DNA of 64,000 nucleotides from an uncultured Actinomycetes bacterium (GCA_900314645.1 OMWB01000002.1:1-64000), one strand, 5' to 3'. Positions 42,395 to 50,678 are shown, numbered from the stretch's first letter. Notes: generated by a model not told the origin, from the sequence alone. Numbers and translations: made by a program.

Positions 42395-42761
42395 ATCAAG
42401 CAAAGGAACTCGACGAGATCGAGACGACCAAGGGGGTGATGCCAATGGGCTCAGAAATCATAGCAGGGCGTTCCGCGGTTGGCATCGCGAGTCCCGTTTC
42501 TCTCCGGTAGTCCTCAGTAGCTAGGACATGTTGAGCGGCACAGGCGCCGCAGAGCCAGACAGAGTCGGTAAACGGATGTACCAATGCCACCGCGTAGAAT
42601 CCCAGAGCGCCACCCGATGAGGCGCTGTAGCACCACCAGACATTCTGAGTCTGAAGAGTCCCGTTCCTACAGAGGTGAAAAGGAATTCCAGTGGACTAGA
42701 TGAGCCCAAGAAGGGCACTAAGCGACTCGGGCGGGCGACCGAAAGGTCGCCCGCTTTTTGT
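42395..42761 (+). ncRNA. candidate structured non-coding RNA
   Basis: About 365 bases with no credible reading frame. It starts after a possible promoter (TTGTAA, 17-base gap, TATCTT at about 42363-42390). It has paired segments such as GATGCCAA/TTGGCATC (42438-42486), GCGGC/GCCGC near 42540, AGCGCC/GGCGCT near 42610, and ends with the strong terminator GCGGGCGACC-GAAA-GGTCGCCCGC followed by TTTTTG (42730-42761). It did not match my memory of tmRNA, RNase P, SRP, 6S or a known riboswitch. A minus-strand ORF in the same place has no RBS. Identity unknown. Confidence 0.55.
42730..42761 (+). terminator. Rho-independent terminator of the candidate RNA
   Basis: A GC-rich stem around a GAAA tetraloop (GGCGACC-GAAA-GGTCGCC core) followed by a five-T tract. 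On the minus strand it could also end the small-protein gene at 42820, but the U-tract favours the plus strand. Confidence 0.88.
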
Positions 42762-42819
42762 GTCGATCGCTCATGCCAGTCCTGAAGCTCGCCCCTACCG
42801 ACATCGGCAAACGCAAACG

Positions 42820-43062
42820 CTAATGGGTCAGCTCCGCACGTACAACTTCGCGCAGATGCTCTTCTGCCTCTGCCTCGGCAGCCTTGTCACCGCTCGCCCG
42901 CGCCGCCCGAAACGCACTCATGGCAGCAAAGAAGTCACCGAAGCCCTCGTCCTCCGAGGACTCATCCTTCTTTGCATCGTCATCATCGAGGGCACTGCGG
43001 TAGCCCGTCATGCCCAGCATGCCCTTCAGCTCCTTTACGAGCTGCTCGTCACTCGCGTCCAT
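42820..43062 (-). CDS. small acidic protein
   Basis: An 80-residue, strongly charged protein: an N-terminal MDASDEQLVKELKGMLGM, an acidic middle DDDDAKKDESSEDEG, then a helical, alanine-rich end with AMSAFRAARASGDKAAEAEAEEHL. It has no recognised domain. The start ATG at 43062 has AGGGGC upstream; the longer frame to 43155 overlaps the next gene. It is just 8 bases downstream of the 82-residue gene and probably co-transcribed. Function unknown. Confidence 0.65.
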   Translation of the reverse strand: MDASDEQLVKELKGMLGMTGYRSALDDDDAKKDESSEDEGFGDFFAAMSAFRAARASGDKAAEAEAEEHLREVVRAELTH

Positions 43063-43070
43063 GCCAGCCC

Positions 43071-43319
43071 CTAATTGCCCATGATGCACGAACCAGTGCT
43101 GGGACGATCGCGGTCGCTCTTGACGTACTTCGTTGCTGCGCTGCGCCTGTTGCATTCGGCAAGCTCAAGCTCGCCATCGATGTAGGGCTGATACATTTCG
43201 TCAACGCCACTCGAAAGCCCCGAGACGCTGTCGCAGTCGTCTCCCCACGAGAGCGCGTTCTGGACGATCTTGATGCGCTCCTCGCGCGTGGTGTCCTTGA
43301 TCAGAATCTTGCGTGCCAT
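43071..43319 (-). CDS. small conserved hypothetical protein
   Basis: An 82-residue protein beginning MARKILIKDTTREERIKIVQ and containing CDSVSG, YQPYIDGELELAECNRR and a C-terminal CIMGN. I recall short proteins of similar sequence in clostridia and Coriobacteria, sometimes mislabelled as purine biosynthesis proteins, but the function is unknown and the recall is not verified. Three cysteines could bind metal. Start ATG at 43319 is preceded by AAAGGTTTTGGTGGCCAC; it is 22 bases past the GH2 stop. Confidence 0.7.
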   Translation of the reverse strand: MARKILIKDTTREERIKIVQNALSWGDDCDSVSGLSSGVDEMYQPYIDGELELAECNRRSAATKYVKSDRDRPSTGSCIMGN

Positions 43320-43341
43320 GTGGCCACCAAAACCTTTCTGC

Positions 43342-45246
43342 TTACCGCAGCTTGCGGACCCTACGGTCATACGTGAGGAGACCGTTGGTCTCTTCCTCAA
43401 CATCCGTAAGCTGCGTATACACAAAGCCAGACAGGCCTTCGTTTTCAAGTAGGTCAACGTTGTCGAGCAGCTCTGCCACCGCTGTCTGCCAAGCTTCCTC
43501 GGAGCCAAATTCCGCATAGCCGTAGCTCACGGGATACATGCTGTGATCCGCCACATGCCACACCAGGCCACCCATCTCCGAGACGACCTGTGCACGTGTT
43601 CTGCGAGCCTTGGTAAATGCCAGGCGGACACCCTTTCTGTTCTCCAAGGCCGACTGCTCCCTCACAGAGCCCTTCCCCGCAAACGTGTCGGTAAACATGT
43701 GGGTGCCGCGGAAGTAGTTGTGCACGCCGTGGATGTCTCCCGTACCCTGATCGTACCAGCCGCTCGCGGAGAGCACCGGGCGCGTGGAATCAAGCTCCCA
43801 CGCTTGCTGGGTTGCAGAGCCCGCGTCGAACTGGCCCCACGACTCGTTGAAAAGCACCCATGCCGCGATGCACGGATGGTTTGCAAGACGCGTAATGGTG
43901 TCGCGCATGGTCTCGGTCCACTCTTGGCGATACCGCTCGTCGGCAGAGCCAAGCAGCTTATAGCTGAACTCGTCGTCACTGAAGGCGTGCCAGGAGTACT
44001 TGAAGAGCGTAGGGATGTTGCGCGCAAACCAGTCTCCCGGGTTCGCTCCGCCCGAAGGCATGTCTTGCCATACCAACAGGCCAAGTCGGTCGCAATGCCA
44101 GTACCAGCGTTCAGGCTCGACCTTGATGTGCTTGCGAACCATGTTGAAGCCCATCTCACGGACCGCTTGGATGTCGGCGACCATGGCGGCGTCAGACGGA
44201 GGTGTCATCAGTCCATCGGGCCAATAGCCTTGGTCAAGCAGTCCCCGGAAGAAGAACGGTTCGTGGTTCAGGCAGAGGCGCGTCACCCCTTGTGCGTCCT
44301 GCTCGACGCTGATGGTGCGGAACGCGCAGTAACTCTGAATCTCGTCATCCCCATACGTGAGGCGCAGCCGATACAGATAGGGGTCATCGGGCCTCCAGAG
44401 ACGGGGGTACTCGAGCGGGATGACCGCCGTTGCCATCCTTGTGCTTTCGATAGGCTCGACCTCGGTGCTTGCCACCGGCAGCCCAGCATCGTCAAACACG
44501 CTCACGACAAATGACGCGTCGCCCTCAAGCCATGCCGTGACCACCAGCTCGCCGTGGTCGGCATCCGCGTTGATTCGCACACGATCAATGTGATTCTGCG
44601 GAACCACCTCGAGCCAAACCGTCTGCCAAATGCCAGATTGGGCCGTATACCACATGCCCCCATGCGCAAGACGCTGCTTTCCACGAAGCTGCGTTCCCGT
44701 CTCGCTGGGGTCATAGACGCACACCTGAAGCATCGACTCGCCCGCTGCAAACAGGTCGGTCACGTCAAAGGAAAATGGCTGGTAGGCACCCTCATGCGTG
44801 CCGAGCAGGTGCTGTCCAAGATAGACCGCACAGCTATAGTCCACCCCATCAAAGTGAAGCATGCACCGCTCGCCCTCCGCAAGCTCGGGGACGCCCAGTC
44901 GGCAGCGGTACCACAGGAGTTGGTCTGGTGTCAGCTGCTGTCCCACGCCAGAGAGCCACGCCTCGGGCGAGAACGGCACGCGAATCTGTCCCTGCATCTT
45001 CTCGGGAGCCCGAGCGGTTCGCCATGCAACTGCTGCTTCTTCGCTGGGAACAAACGCATACTGCCACCAGCCGTTCAGCACCCAAACGCGCCTTCGCGCA
45101 AACTGGGGGCGCGGGTGCTCGGCAAGCGGCACCGTTTCAAGCTCTGACGAAAGCTCCTCTCCCCACGTAGTGACCAGCTGAGAGGGCTCGAGCTCCTCGT
45201 GCTTCTTGGGAATGCTCTTGATCACACGTGCGATGTCGAGGTCCAT
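43342..45246 (-). CDS. GH2 glycoside hydrolase (beta-galactosidase/glucuronidase-like)
   Basis: A 634-residue cytoplasmic GH2 enzyme. It has the N-terminal sugar-binding jelly roll (LNGWWQYAFVPSEE to about 190, including DYSCAVYLGQHLLGTHEGAYQPFSFDVTD), an immunoglobulin-like middle, and a barrel (about 290 on). The acid/base glutamate is in CIAAWVLFNESWGQFD and the nucleophile is probably the glutamate in VVSEMGGLVW. The length suits the shorter GH2 members. No signal peptide. Specificity, galactosidase, glucuronidase or mannosidase, cannot be fixed. Start ATG at 45246 follows GAGAAAGG. It leads a minus-strand unit with the two small genes. Confidence 0.88.
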   Translation of the reverse strand: MDLDIARVIKSIPKKHEELEPSQLVTTWGEELSSELETVPLAEHPRPQFARRRVWVLNGWWQYAFVPSEEAAVAWRTARAPEKMQGQIRVPFSPEAWLSGVGQQLTPDQLLWYRCRLGVPELAEGERCMLHFDGVDYSCAVYLGQHLLGTHEGAYQPFSFDVTDLFAAGESMLQVCVYDPSETGTQLRGKQRLAHGGMWYTAQSGIWQTVWLEVVPQNHIDRVRINADADHGELVVTAWLEGDASFVVSVFDDAGLPVASTEVEPIESTRMATAVIPLEYPRLWRPDDPYLYRLRLTYGDDEIQSYCAFRTISVEQDAQGVTRLCLNHEPFFFRGLLDQGYWPDGLMTPPSDAAMVADIQAVREMGFNMVRKHIKVEPERWYWHCDRLGLLVWQDMPSGGANPGDWFARNIPTLFKYSWHAFSDDEFSYKLLGSADERYRQEWTETMRDTITRLANHPCIAAWVLFNESWGQFDAGSATQQAWELDSTRPVLSASGWYDQGTGDIHGVHNYFRGTHMFTDTFAGKGSVREQSALENRKGVRLAFTKARRTRAQVVSEMGGLVWHVADHSMYPVSYGYAEFGSEEAWQTAVAELLDNVDLLENEGLSGFVYTQLTDVEEETNGLLTYDRRVRKLR

Positions 45247-45563
45247 GGTTGCCTTTCTCCAGCGATAACAACACTAAGCTAGAATAGGCCATTTTTGTTC
45301 GGGCTACGCGATGACATTTCCTCTTTAAACAAAGTGGTAGGAGTTGCCAATTCTTAGCCCAGGATTCATGGCGCCACTGGTCGACTTATCAGCATCGCCA
45401 GCAATTTGCACGCCCTCGAGCTCTGAGCATACAACCCAGCACAACGGCCGCTTCATCCCCATTATCGCCCGATTGCCGAGCCGTTTGCCATCCCCAACTC
45501 TTACAAAGCTCAGCAAGTGAGAGTATTCATGCATCTATCTGTGACTACAGCAAGGAGATAACC
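45247..45563. other. 317-bp gap with an unassigned 69-codon frame
   Basis: The gap between the divergent GH2 and pyrophosphatase genes carries an open frame on the minus strand (45325-45534) that ends LRIGNSYHFV and includes PLCWVVCSELEGVQIAG. It has no RBS at its ATG. It may be a remnant or a repeated short ORF; I could not assign it. The promoters of both flanking genes must lie here too. Confidence 0.35.
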
Positions 45564-47234
45564 ATGCCTCAGGGGATTCGAAAAGTAAACGTTGTTGGCC
45601 ACCAGCACCCCGACACCGACAGTATCTGCGCTGCCATTTCCTACGCCTACCTGAAGTCGCAGGTGGATCCGGACACCGAGTATGAAGCTCGCCGCGCCGG
45701 TGCCATCAACCGCGAGACCGCCTTCGTGCTGCAGCACTTTGGGTTCAAGGAGCCGCGCCTCATCACCGACGCGAGCCCGCAGATCAAGGACACCAACTAC
45801 AACAAGACGCCCGCCATCGGTGGCGAGACCAGCCTGTATCGTGCGTGGAACCTCATGCGCGACGACCGCACTTCGACGCTTTGCATCGCTGGAGAGGATG
45901 GCGGCCTGCAAGGCCTTATCACCGTAAAAGACATCGCCAACGCCAACATGGACATCCTGGACAGCGAGGTCATCGCCCGTTCCGACACCCGCTTCTCCAA
46001 CATTGTTGATACTCTTGAGGGCGAGCTTGTTGTTGGCGATCCCGACGGCGCCGTTACCAAGGGCCACGTCATCGTCGGTACCAGCCCCGAGATGATGGAG
46101 GACGTCCTCGTAAAGGGCGATGTCGTCCTGACCACCAACCGTTACGAGACGCAGGACTACGCAGTGCGCGCAGGAGCAAGCCTGCTGATCGTCTGCGGCA
46201 ATGCCCGCGTCTCGGCCGTGGTACGCGAAGTGGCCGAGGAGCGCGGATGCGCCATCATCGCCACCAAGTTCGACACCTACGCTGCATCACGTCTGGTCAC
46301 CATGGCCATCCCCGTACGCGCGAAGATGCTCAGCGCCGATGTCATCGACCGCTTCTCGGTCAACACCGCCGTTGAAGACGCTCAGAAGGTCGTCGCCCGC
46401 ACCGGCCATCGCTTCTTCCCGGTCCTCGACGAGAACGGCAGCTATTCTGGCATCATCACCTCGTCTGACATGATCGCCCCGCGCAAGAAGCACATGATCC
46501 TCGTTGACCACAACGAGCGTGGCCAGGCAGTCTATGGTATCGAGCAGGCCGAGATCATGGAGATCATCGACCACCACCGCATCGGCTCTGTCGAGACCAG
46601 CGGTCCGGTCATGTTCCGCAACATGCCCGTTGGCTGCACCAACACCATCATCTATGACATGTACCAGGAAAACGGCGTTGAGATTCCGCCCAAGATTGCT
46701 GGCCTGATGCTCTCCGCCATCCTGTCCGACACGCTGTGCTTCCGTTCGCCCACCTGCACCCCGCGCGACAAGTACGTTGGCCTCGAGCTTGCCAAGATTT
46801 GCGGAGAGGACGCCGACACCTACGCCGACCAGATGTTCGACGCGGGTGCAGACCTTACCGGCCGCACCGCGGACGAGGTCTTCAACTCTGACTTCAAGGT
46901 CTTCAGCCGTGGCAACGTCCGCTTCGGTGTTGGCCAGGGCTCGTTCATGACCGAGACCTCCCGTAAGGCCGCCGAGGACCTCGTTGGTCCGTACCTGCGC
47001 GATGGTGCCGCTATCAACGAGCTGCCGATGGTCTTCTACCTCTTCACCGACGTGAAGAGCCAGGCCTCCGACATGCTGTACTGGGGCGCCGCGGCAGAAG
47101 AGGTCGCAAGCCGCGCGTTTGGCGTCACTCCGGTTGACGGCGTTGCCGTGCTGCCTGGCGTCGTGAGCCGCAAGAAGCAGGTCATCCCCGCCCTCATGGA
47201 GACCCTCCAGCGCATGCAGGAGGAGCAGGAGTAA
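45564..47234 (+). CDS. manganese-dependent inorganic pyrophosphatase with CBS and DRTGG domains
   Basis: A 556-residue family II pyrophosphatase. The DHH domain starts with VVGHQHPDTDSICAAISYAYL, and the metal motif DHHRIG appears near residue 335; the C-terminal DHHA2 part has GAADLT-like GADLTGRTAD and SRKKQVIP near the end. The insertion between about 70 and 310 carries two CBS repeats (TLCIAGEDGGLQGLITVKDIAN and RFFPVLDENGSYSGIITSSDM) with a DRTGG domain between. Such CBS-PPases are regulated by adenine nucleotides and by diadenosine polyphosphates. It removes PPi from biosynthesis. Start ATG at 45564 follows AAGGAGATAACC. Confidence 0.93.
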   Translation: MPQGIRKVNVVGHQHPDTDSICAAISYAYLKSQVDPDTEYEARRAGAINRETAFVLQHFGFKEPRLITDASPQIKDTNYNKTPAIGGETSLYRAWNLMRDDRTSTLCIAGEDGGLQGLITVKDIANANMDILDSEVIARSDTRFSNIVDTLEGELVVGDPDGAVTKGHVIVGTSPEMMEDVLVKGDVVLTTNRYETQDYAVRAGASLLIVCGNARVSAVVREVAEERGCAIIATKFDTYAASRLVTMAIPVRAKMLSADVIDRFSVNTAVEDAQKVVARTGHRFFPVLDENGSYSGIITSSDMIAPRKKHMILVDHNERGQAVYGIEQAEIMEIIDHHRIGSVETSGPVMFRNMPVGCTNTIIYDMYQENGVEIPPKIAGLMLSAILSDTLCFRSPTCTPRDKYVGLELAKICGEDADTYADQMFDAGADLTGRTADEVFNSDFKVFSRGNVRFGVGQGSFMTETSRKAAEDLVGPYLRDGAAINELPMVFYLFTDVKSQASDMLYWGAAAEEVASRAFGVTPVDGVAVLPGVVSRKKQVIPALMETLQRMQEEQE

Positions 47235-47261
47235 CTTATCTCCCTGCGCTATTCTCCCCGC

Positions 47262-47356
47262 GCTATTGTTGACGTAAACGGGCCCCTCCCGGTCAACATC
47301 AGCATTGAAACACAGCTGATGTTGACCGGGAGGGGCCCGTTTACGTCAACAATAGC
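47262..47356. repeat. long perfect inverted repeat (42-bp arms)
   Basis: Arms 47262-47303 and 47315-47356 are exact reverse complements over 42 bases, with an 11-base loop (ATTGAAACACA). It fills the gap between two convergent genes. The outer part is GCTATTGTTGACGTAAAC and the inner part is GC-rich. It would fold into a very stable hairpin and can end transcription from both sides, although no U-tract follows. Confidence 0.95.
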
Positions 47357-47366
47357 CTTCTTCGTA

Positions 47367-48221
47367 TTACGGCCGCATAAAGGAGGGCATTTCGCCCGTG
47401 GATGCTGCGGCAGCTATGGCGAGGAGCGCGTCAGCCACGCCCTCGTCGTCGGAGCGACCGCATTCCCACCGTGCCGCCGCCTTTGCCTCGTCACTTGCGT
47501 TGGCAACGGCAACGGAGTTTGGCACTGCCGCCAACATGATGAGGTCGTTTTCGGAGTCGCCAAAGACCGCGACCTCGTCGATGCCGATACCGAGCGCGTC
47601 GGCGAGGATCACGGAAGCGCTGCCCTTCCCATAGCCCTTAGGCGTGACGTCGATGAGCGGCGCGGTGTTGCTGGGGAAAACAAAGTCCAGCTCAGGCACC
47701 TCGCGACGCAGCAGGTCGCGAATCTCTATGTGACGCTCACGAGAAAGTGACGACAGCACGTGTACGTTGGCCTTGAGCATCGGCCCCTTCACGTGAGCCA
47801 TGGTGTGATAGTTGTTCAGCTGCCAGCCAAAGCCGTTTTCGCAGCGCCCCGGGTCACGCGACACAAACCATCCGGATCGATCGGGGCCATCAACGTCGTA
47901 GACTGCGAGTGCGCCTTCGCCCAGCTCGTCCATGACCTCAGCAACATGCTGCAGCGCCTCCGCGGAGCACCACTCCTTGTGGATGACCTCGCCGTCCAAC
48001 ATCACAATCTGGCCGTTGGCATAGGCGCCAGTGGCAAAGCAGCGCTCGTCCCCATGAAACGTCTGATAGACACCAGAGGGCGTGCGCCCGGTCACCGGGC
48101 CAAAGTGAAGTCCCGCATCAAGCATCGCGTGGATTGCCTCGATGGTTCTCTCTGAGGCAGATCCCCGGTGTGCCAACGGAATGAGCGTGTCGTCAAGGTC
48201 AGTCAGCGCAAGCTTGATCAT
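47367..48221 (-). CDS. Cof-type HAD phosphatase (paralogue)
   Basis: A 284-residue HAD hydrolase, close in sequence to the gal-cluster protein at 36810-37673: LALTDLDDTLIPLAHRG (motif I), LHFGPVTGRTP, the lysine in VTPKGYGKGSASV, and VAVFGDSENDLIML (motif III). The start ATG at 48221 has GGGAGG; the longer frame reads through non-coding sequence. It is in reverse orientation to the pyrophosphatase and separated by the long inverted repeat. Substrate unknown, likely a sugar or nucleotide phosphate. Confidence 0.85.
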   Translation of the reverse strand: MIKLALTDLDDTLIPLAHRGSASERTIEAIHAMLDAGLHFGPVTGRTPSGVYQTFHGDERCFATGAYANGQIVMLDGEVIHKEWCSAEALQHVAEVMDELGEGALAVYDVDGPDRSGWFVSRDPGRCENGFGWQLNNYHTMAHVKGPMLKANVHVLSSLSRERHIEIRDLLRREVPELDFVFPSNTAPLIDVTPKGYGKGSASVILADALGIGIDEVAVFGDSENDLIMLAAVPNSVAVANASDEAKAAARWECGRSDDEGVADALLAIAAAASTGEMPSFMRP

Positions 48222-48297
48222 GCGAGCCTCCCAGATATCTCCCTCTTGTGTCCTTAGGGGTAGCCCCTTTTGGCCACGTCTAGTGTAGAACGCGGAA

Positions 48298-48326
48298 GGG
48301 TCGCCAGCCCATAAGGCCAGCGACCC
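48298..48326 (-). terminator. hairpin between the gpx and HAD genes
   Basis: GGGTCGC and GCGACCC arms with a partly paired inner loop, 29 bases long, lie 39 bases after the glutathione peroxidase stop. The downstream sequence (TTCCGCGTTCT) is only weakly U-rich, so termination is uncertain. Confidence 0.55.
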
Positions 48327-48364
48327 TCCACGACAGTTAGATGAGATATCTTCCCGTACGCGCC

Positions 48365-48910
48365 TTATCCAACAAGCTCGCGGATATAAGCGACGACCTC
48401 GTCCATGTTGGCGGTGGGCTCGAAGCGCGCAAGCACGTTGCCCTCGCGGTCGACGACAAACTTGGTGAAGTTCCACTTGATGTCAGAGTTGTTCTGGAAG
48501 TCGGGGTCAATCTTGGCCAGATGCTGGTTCATAAAGCCAGCCATCTCGCTATCGCCAAAGCCCTCGAAGCCCTTCTGCTCCTTCAGCCACGTGAAGAGCG
48601 GAAGCGCGTTCTCGCCGTTGACGTCAGACTTGTGCATCTGCGGGAACGTGGTGTTGTAGTGCAGGGTGCAGAACTCGTGCACGTCGTCGTCCGAACCCGG
48701 GGTCTGGGCGCCAAACTGGTTGCAGGGGACGCCCAGAATCTCGAGGCCCTTGTCATGCAGCTCCTCATAGAGCGCCTCGATTGGGGCATAGTGCGGCGTG
48801 AATCCGCAGCCGGTGGCGGTGTTTACCACCAGCACGATCTTGCCCTTCAGATCGGCGGTCTTGACCTCGTTGCCCTTGCCATCCAGAAGCGTGAAATCGT
48901 AAAAGCCCAT
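48365..48910 (-). CDS. glutathione peroxidase family protein (Cys type)
   Basis: A 181-residue thioredoxin-fold peroxidase of the GPx/BsaA family. The peroxidatic residue is cysteine, in NTATGCGFTPHYAPIEALYEEL, followed by GVPCNQFGAQTPGS and KWNFTKFVVDREGNVLARF, the glutamine and tryptophan of the active site. In bacteria these enzymes usually use thioredoxin rather than glutathione, which fits with a thioredoxin reductase gene 70 bases upstream in the same direction. Start ATG at 48910 follows TAGGAGAAGG. Role: removal of peroxides. Confidence 0.93.
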   Translation of the reverse strand: MGFYDFTLLDGKGNEVKTADLKGKIVLVVNTATGCGFTPHYAPIEALYEELHDKGLEILGVPCNQFGAQTPGSDDDVHEFCTLHYNTTFPQMHKSDVNGENALPLFTWLKEQKGFEGFGDSEMAGFMNQHLAKIDPDFQNNSDIKWNFTKFVVDREGNVLARFEPTANMDEVVAYIRELVG

Positions 48911-48980
48911 GTCCTTCTCCTATCTTTCCGTCGCAAGCGTTACCGCTGCAACACAGTTACCATCTCATGCCGCCCGTTAC

Positions 48981-49925
48981 CTAGCTGGCCACCGGGTGAC
49001 CGAGGTACGCAGAAACCGAGGTTGCCGCGATGGCGCCGTCGGCTGCCGCCGTGACGATCTGGCGCAGCGACTTCTGACGCACATCGCCCGCCACAAAGAG
49101 GCCCGGGGTTGCCGTAGAGAGATCCTCATTGGCAATGACGTAGCCGTTCTGGTCAAGCTCAACCAGATCTCCCACCAGAGCGCTCGCAGGAACGCGGCCT
49201 ACGAAGACGAAGACGCCCACGTTCTGGTCAAATGTCTCGACCGTCTCCTCGCCCGTGGTATTGTCACGCAGGGTGACTTCGGTAATCATGCCGTCGCCAT
49301 CAATCTTGGTGATGCTTGTGAGATAGCGAACCTCAACCTTGGGGTTCTCGGCCAACTCCTTGCCGACCGACGCCTGGGCGCGCAGGTGGTCCTTACGAAC
49401 CACCACGACGACCTTGCTCGCAAAGCGCGTGAGGAAGAGCGCCTCTTCTGCGGCAGAGTTGCCACCGCCAATAACAAAGACCTGCTTACCACGGTAGAAC
49501 ATGCCGTCGCAGGTGGCGCAATAGCTAACGCCTTTGCCGCCAAACTCCTCCTCGCCGGCGAATCCGGCATGGCGCGGCGTAGCGCCACCAGCGAGAATGA
49601 CTGCCTTGGTCTGATAGACCTTGCCCGGAACGGTGACCGCAAAGGTCTCGTCCTCGTTGCGCTCGATGCGCAGGACGTTTTCCATGACCACCTTGGCGCC
49701 GAGGTCCTCGGCCTGACGCTGCATAGCGTCTACCAGCGAGAATCCATCCGTGTGCGGGACGCCCGGATAGTTGTCCACCTCAGACGTGAGGATGACCTGG
49801 CCACCAACCGCCTCCTGCTCGAGCACAATCGAGTTCAGCATGGCGCGCTGGGCATAGATCGCAGCGGAAAGGCCTGCAGGGCCGGCACCAACAATTACAA
49901 GGTCGAGCACTTCGTTCTCTGACAT
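48981..49925 (-). CDS. trxB: thioredoxin reductase
   Basis: A 314-residue flavoprotein. The FAD motif is VGAGPAGLSAAIYAQRA at the N-terminus, the redox cysteine pair is CATCDGMF around residue 140, and the NADPH motif is VIGGGNSAAEEALFL, with the C-terminal FVAGDVRQKSLRQIVTAAADGA for FAD. It reduces thioredoxin with NADPH and so could drive the peroxidase encoded downstream. Start ATG at 49925 follows GAAAGGGG. An inverted repeat upstream suggests regulation. Confidence 0.95.
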   Translation of the reverse strand: MSENEVLDLVIVGAGPAGLSAAIYAQRAMLNSIVLEQEAVGGQVILTSEVDNYPGVPHTDGFSLVDAMQRQAEDLGAKVVMENVLRIERNEDETFAVTVPGKVYQTKAVILAGGATPRHAGFAGEEEFGGKGVSYCATCDGMFYRGKQVFVIGGGNSAAEEALFLTRFASKVVVVVRKDHLRAQASVGKELAENPKVEVRYLTSITKIDGDGMITEVTLRDNTTGEETVETFDQNVGVFVFVGRVPASALVGDLVELDQNGYVIANEDLSTATPGLFVAGDVRQKSLRQIVTAAADGAIAATSVSAYLGHPVAS

Positions 49926-49965
49926 CTGAAACCCCTTTCTACGTATTCTTTGCTTTGTCTATTAC

Positions 49966-49992
49966 ATTGTACACTATTCATTTGTATACAAT
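49966..49992 (-). promoter_or_regulatory. inverted repeat in the trxB promoter region
   Basis: ATTGTACAC and GTATACAAT (8 of 9 complementary) flank 9 AT-rich bases about 40 bases before the trxB ATG. It is a likely operator for a redox or peroxide-sensing regulator controlling trxB and gpx; which regulator is not clear. Confidence 0.55.
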
Positions 49993-50044
49993 CTAGTATC
50001 TACACAGAATTTTTGCTAAGGATATCCCCTCTTCGTCATCCCCT

Positions 50045-50066
50045 GAGTGCCAGCCAGCAGGCACTC
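50045..50066 (-). terminator. hairpin after the GNAT gene
   Basis: GAGTGCC and GGCACTC arms with an 8-nt loop, eleven bases past the acetyltransferase stop codon. The U-tract is missing, so it is a weak terminator or a 3'-end protector. Confidence 0.5.
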
Positions 50067-50077
50067 GGTAAGGGGCG

Positions 50078-50524
50078 CTACAAGTCGCTGCTTAGAGGCT
50101 GTGTAAAGCCCACGTGGCTCTGCGTCATCTGCTCGCGAGCGTAGAAGCGGTGCGCATCCAAGCGCCGACGGTTTGAGACCAGCTCGATCTGTACGCATCC
50201 CTGCACCCGCGCCACCTCTCGCGCCGCATCGAGCAGCTGCCGTCCGATGCCTTTGCCTCGGGCCTCTGGAGAGACTACCAGCTCCATGACCTCGGCAATG
50301 CGAGCTGCGTGATGCAGCTGCCACTCCATGCGCATATTGAGCACTCCAACCGCATTTCCGCCTTCCTCTGCTATGAGACAGCGATAGCGCGGGTCCTCGC
50401 GTTGTAGGGTAAAGGCATGATCAAACCCCGCATGCGAGAGCTCGCACTGCTCTAACTCGCAGATGAGTGCGTAGATCGGCTCGAGGTCCGCGGCTGTTGC
50501 CTCCCGTATCGTGATCATGTCCAT
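50078..50524 (-). CDS. GNAT-family N-acetyltransferase
   Basis: A 148-residue acetyltransferase. The acetyl-CoA site is LVVSPEARGKGIGRQLLDAA, and the C-terminus holds IELVSNRRRLDAHRFYAREQM, a common GNAT pattern with a tyrosine. Start ATG at 50524 follows GGGGAGGGGG; an ATG two codons later is also possible. It is divergent from the next gene. The substrate, small molecule or protein, cannot be told. Confidence 0.88.
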   Translation of the reverse strand: MDMITIREATAADLEPIYALICELEQCELSHAGFDHAFTLQREDPRYRCLIAEEGGNAVGVLNMRMEWQLHHAARIAEVMELVVSPEARGKGIGRQLLDAAREVARVQGCVQIELVSNRRRLDAHRFYAREQMTQSHVGFTQPLSSDL

Positions 50525-50678
50525 GACCCCCTCCCCTGCGTCATTCACCAGCCAGCATACCGCTCAGCCTTGCCCAACGGGCACTGATGATGGCAGGCGG
50601 CATGGACGCCGACTGTCGCTGCTGGGGTTTTCCAGTACCATGCTCTTCAAGGACAGCGTGCAGCAAGGAGGAGCAACC

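Noticed and set aside
42396-42590. Minus-strand frame of 64 codons within the RNA candidate
   Set aside because: No RBS, no similarity, and the strand disagrees with the promoter and terminator signals.
42395-42761. RNA candidate read as tmRNA or RNase P
   Set aside because: The tmRNA tRNA-like ends and tag frame are missing, and the RNase P conserved GAGGAAAGTCC core is not present.
47262-47356. Inverted repeat read as an insertion-sequence end or CRISPR unit
   Set aside because: Only one copy, no transposase, no repeated spacers.
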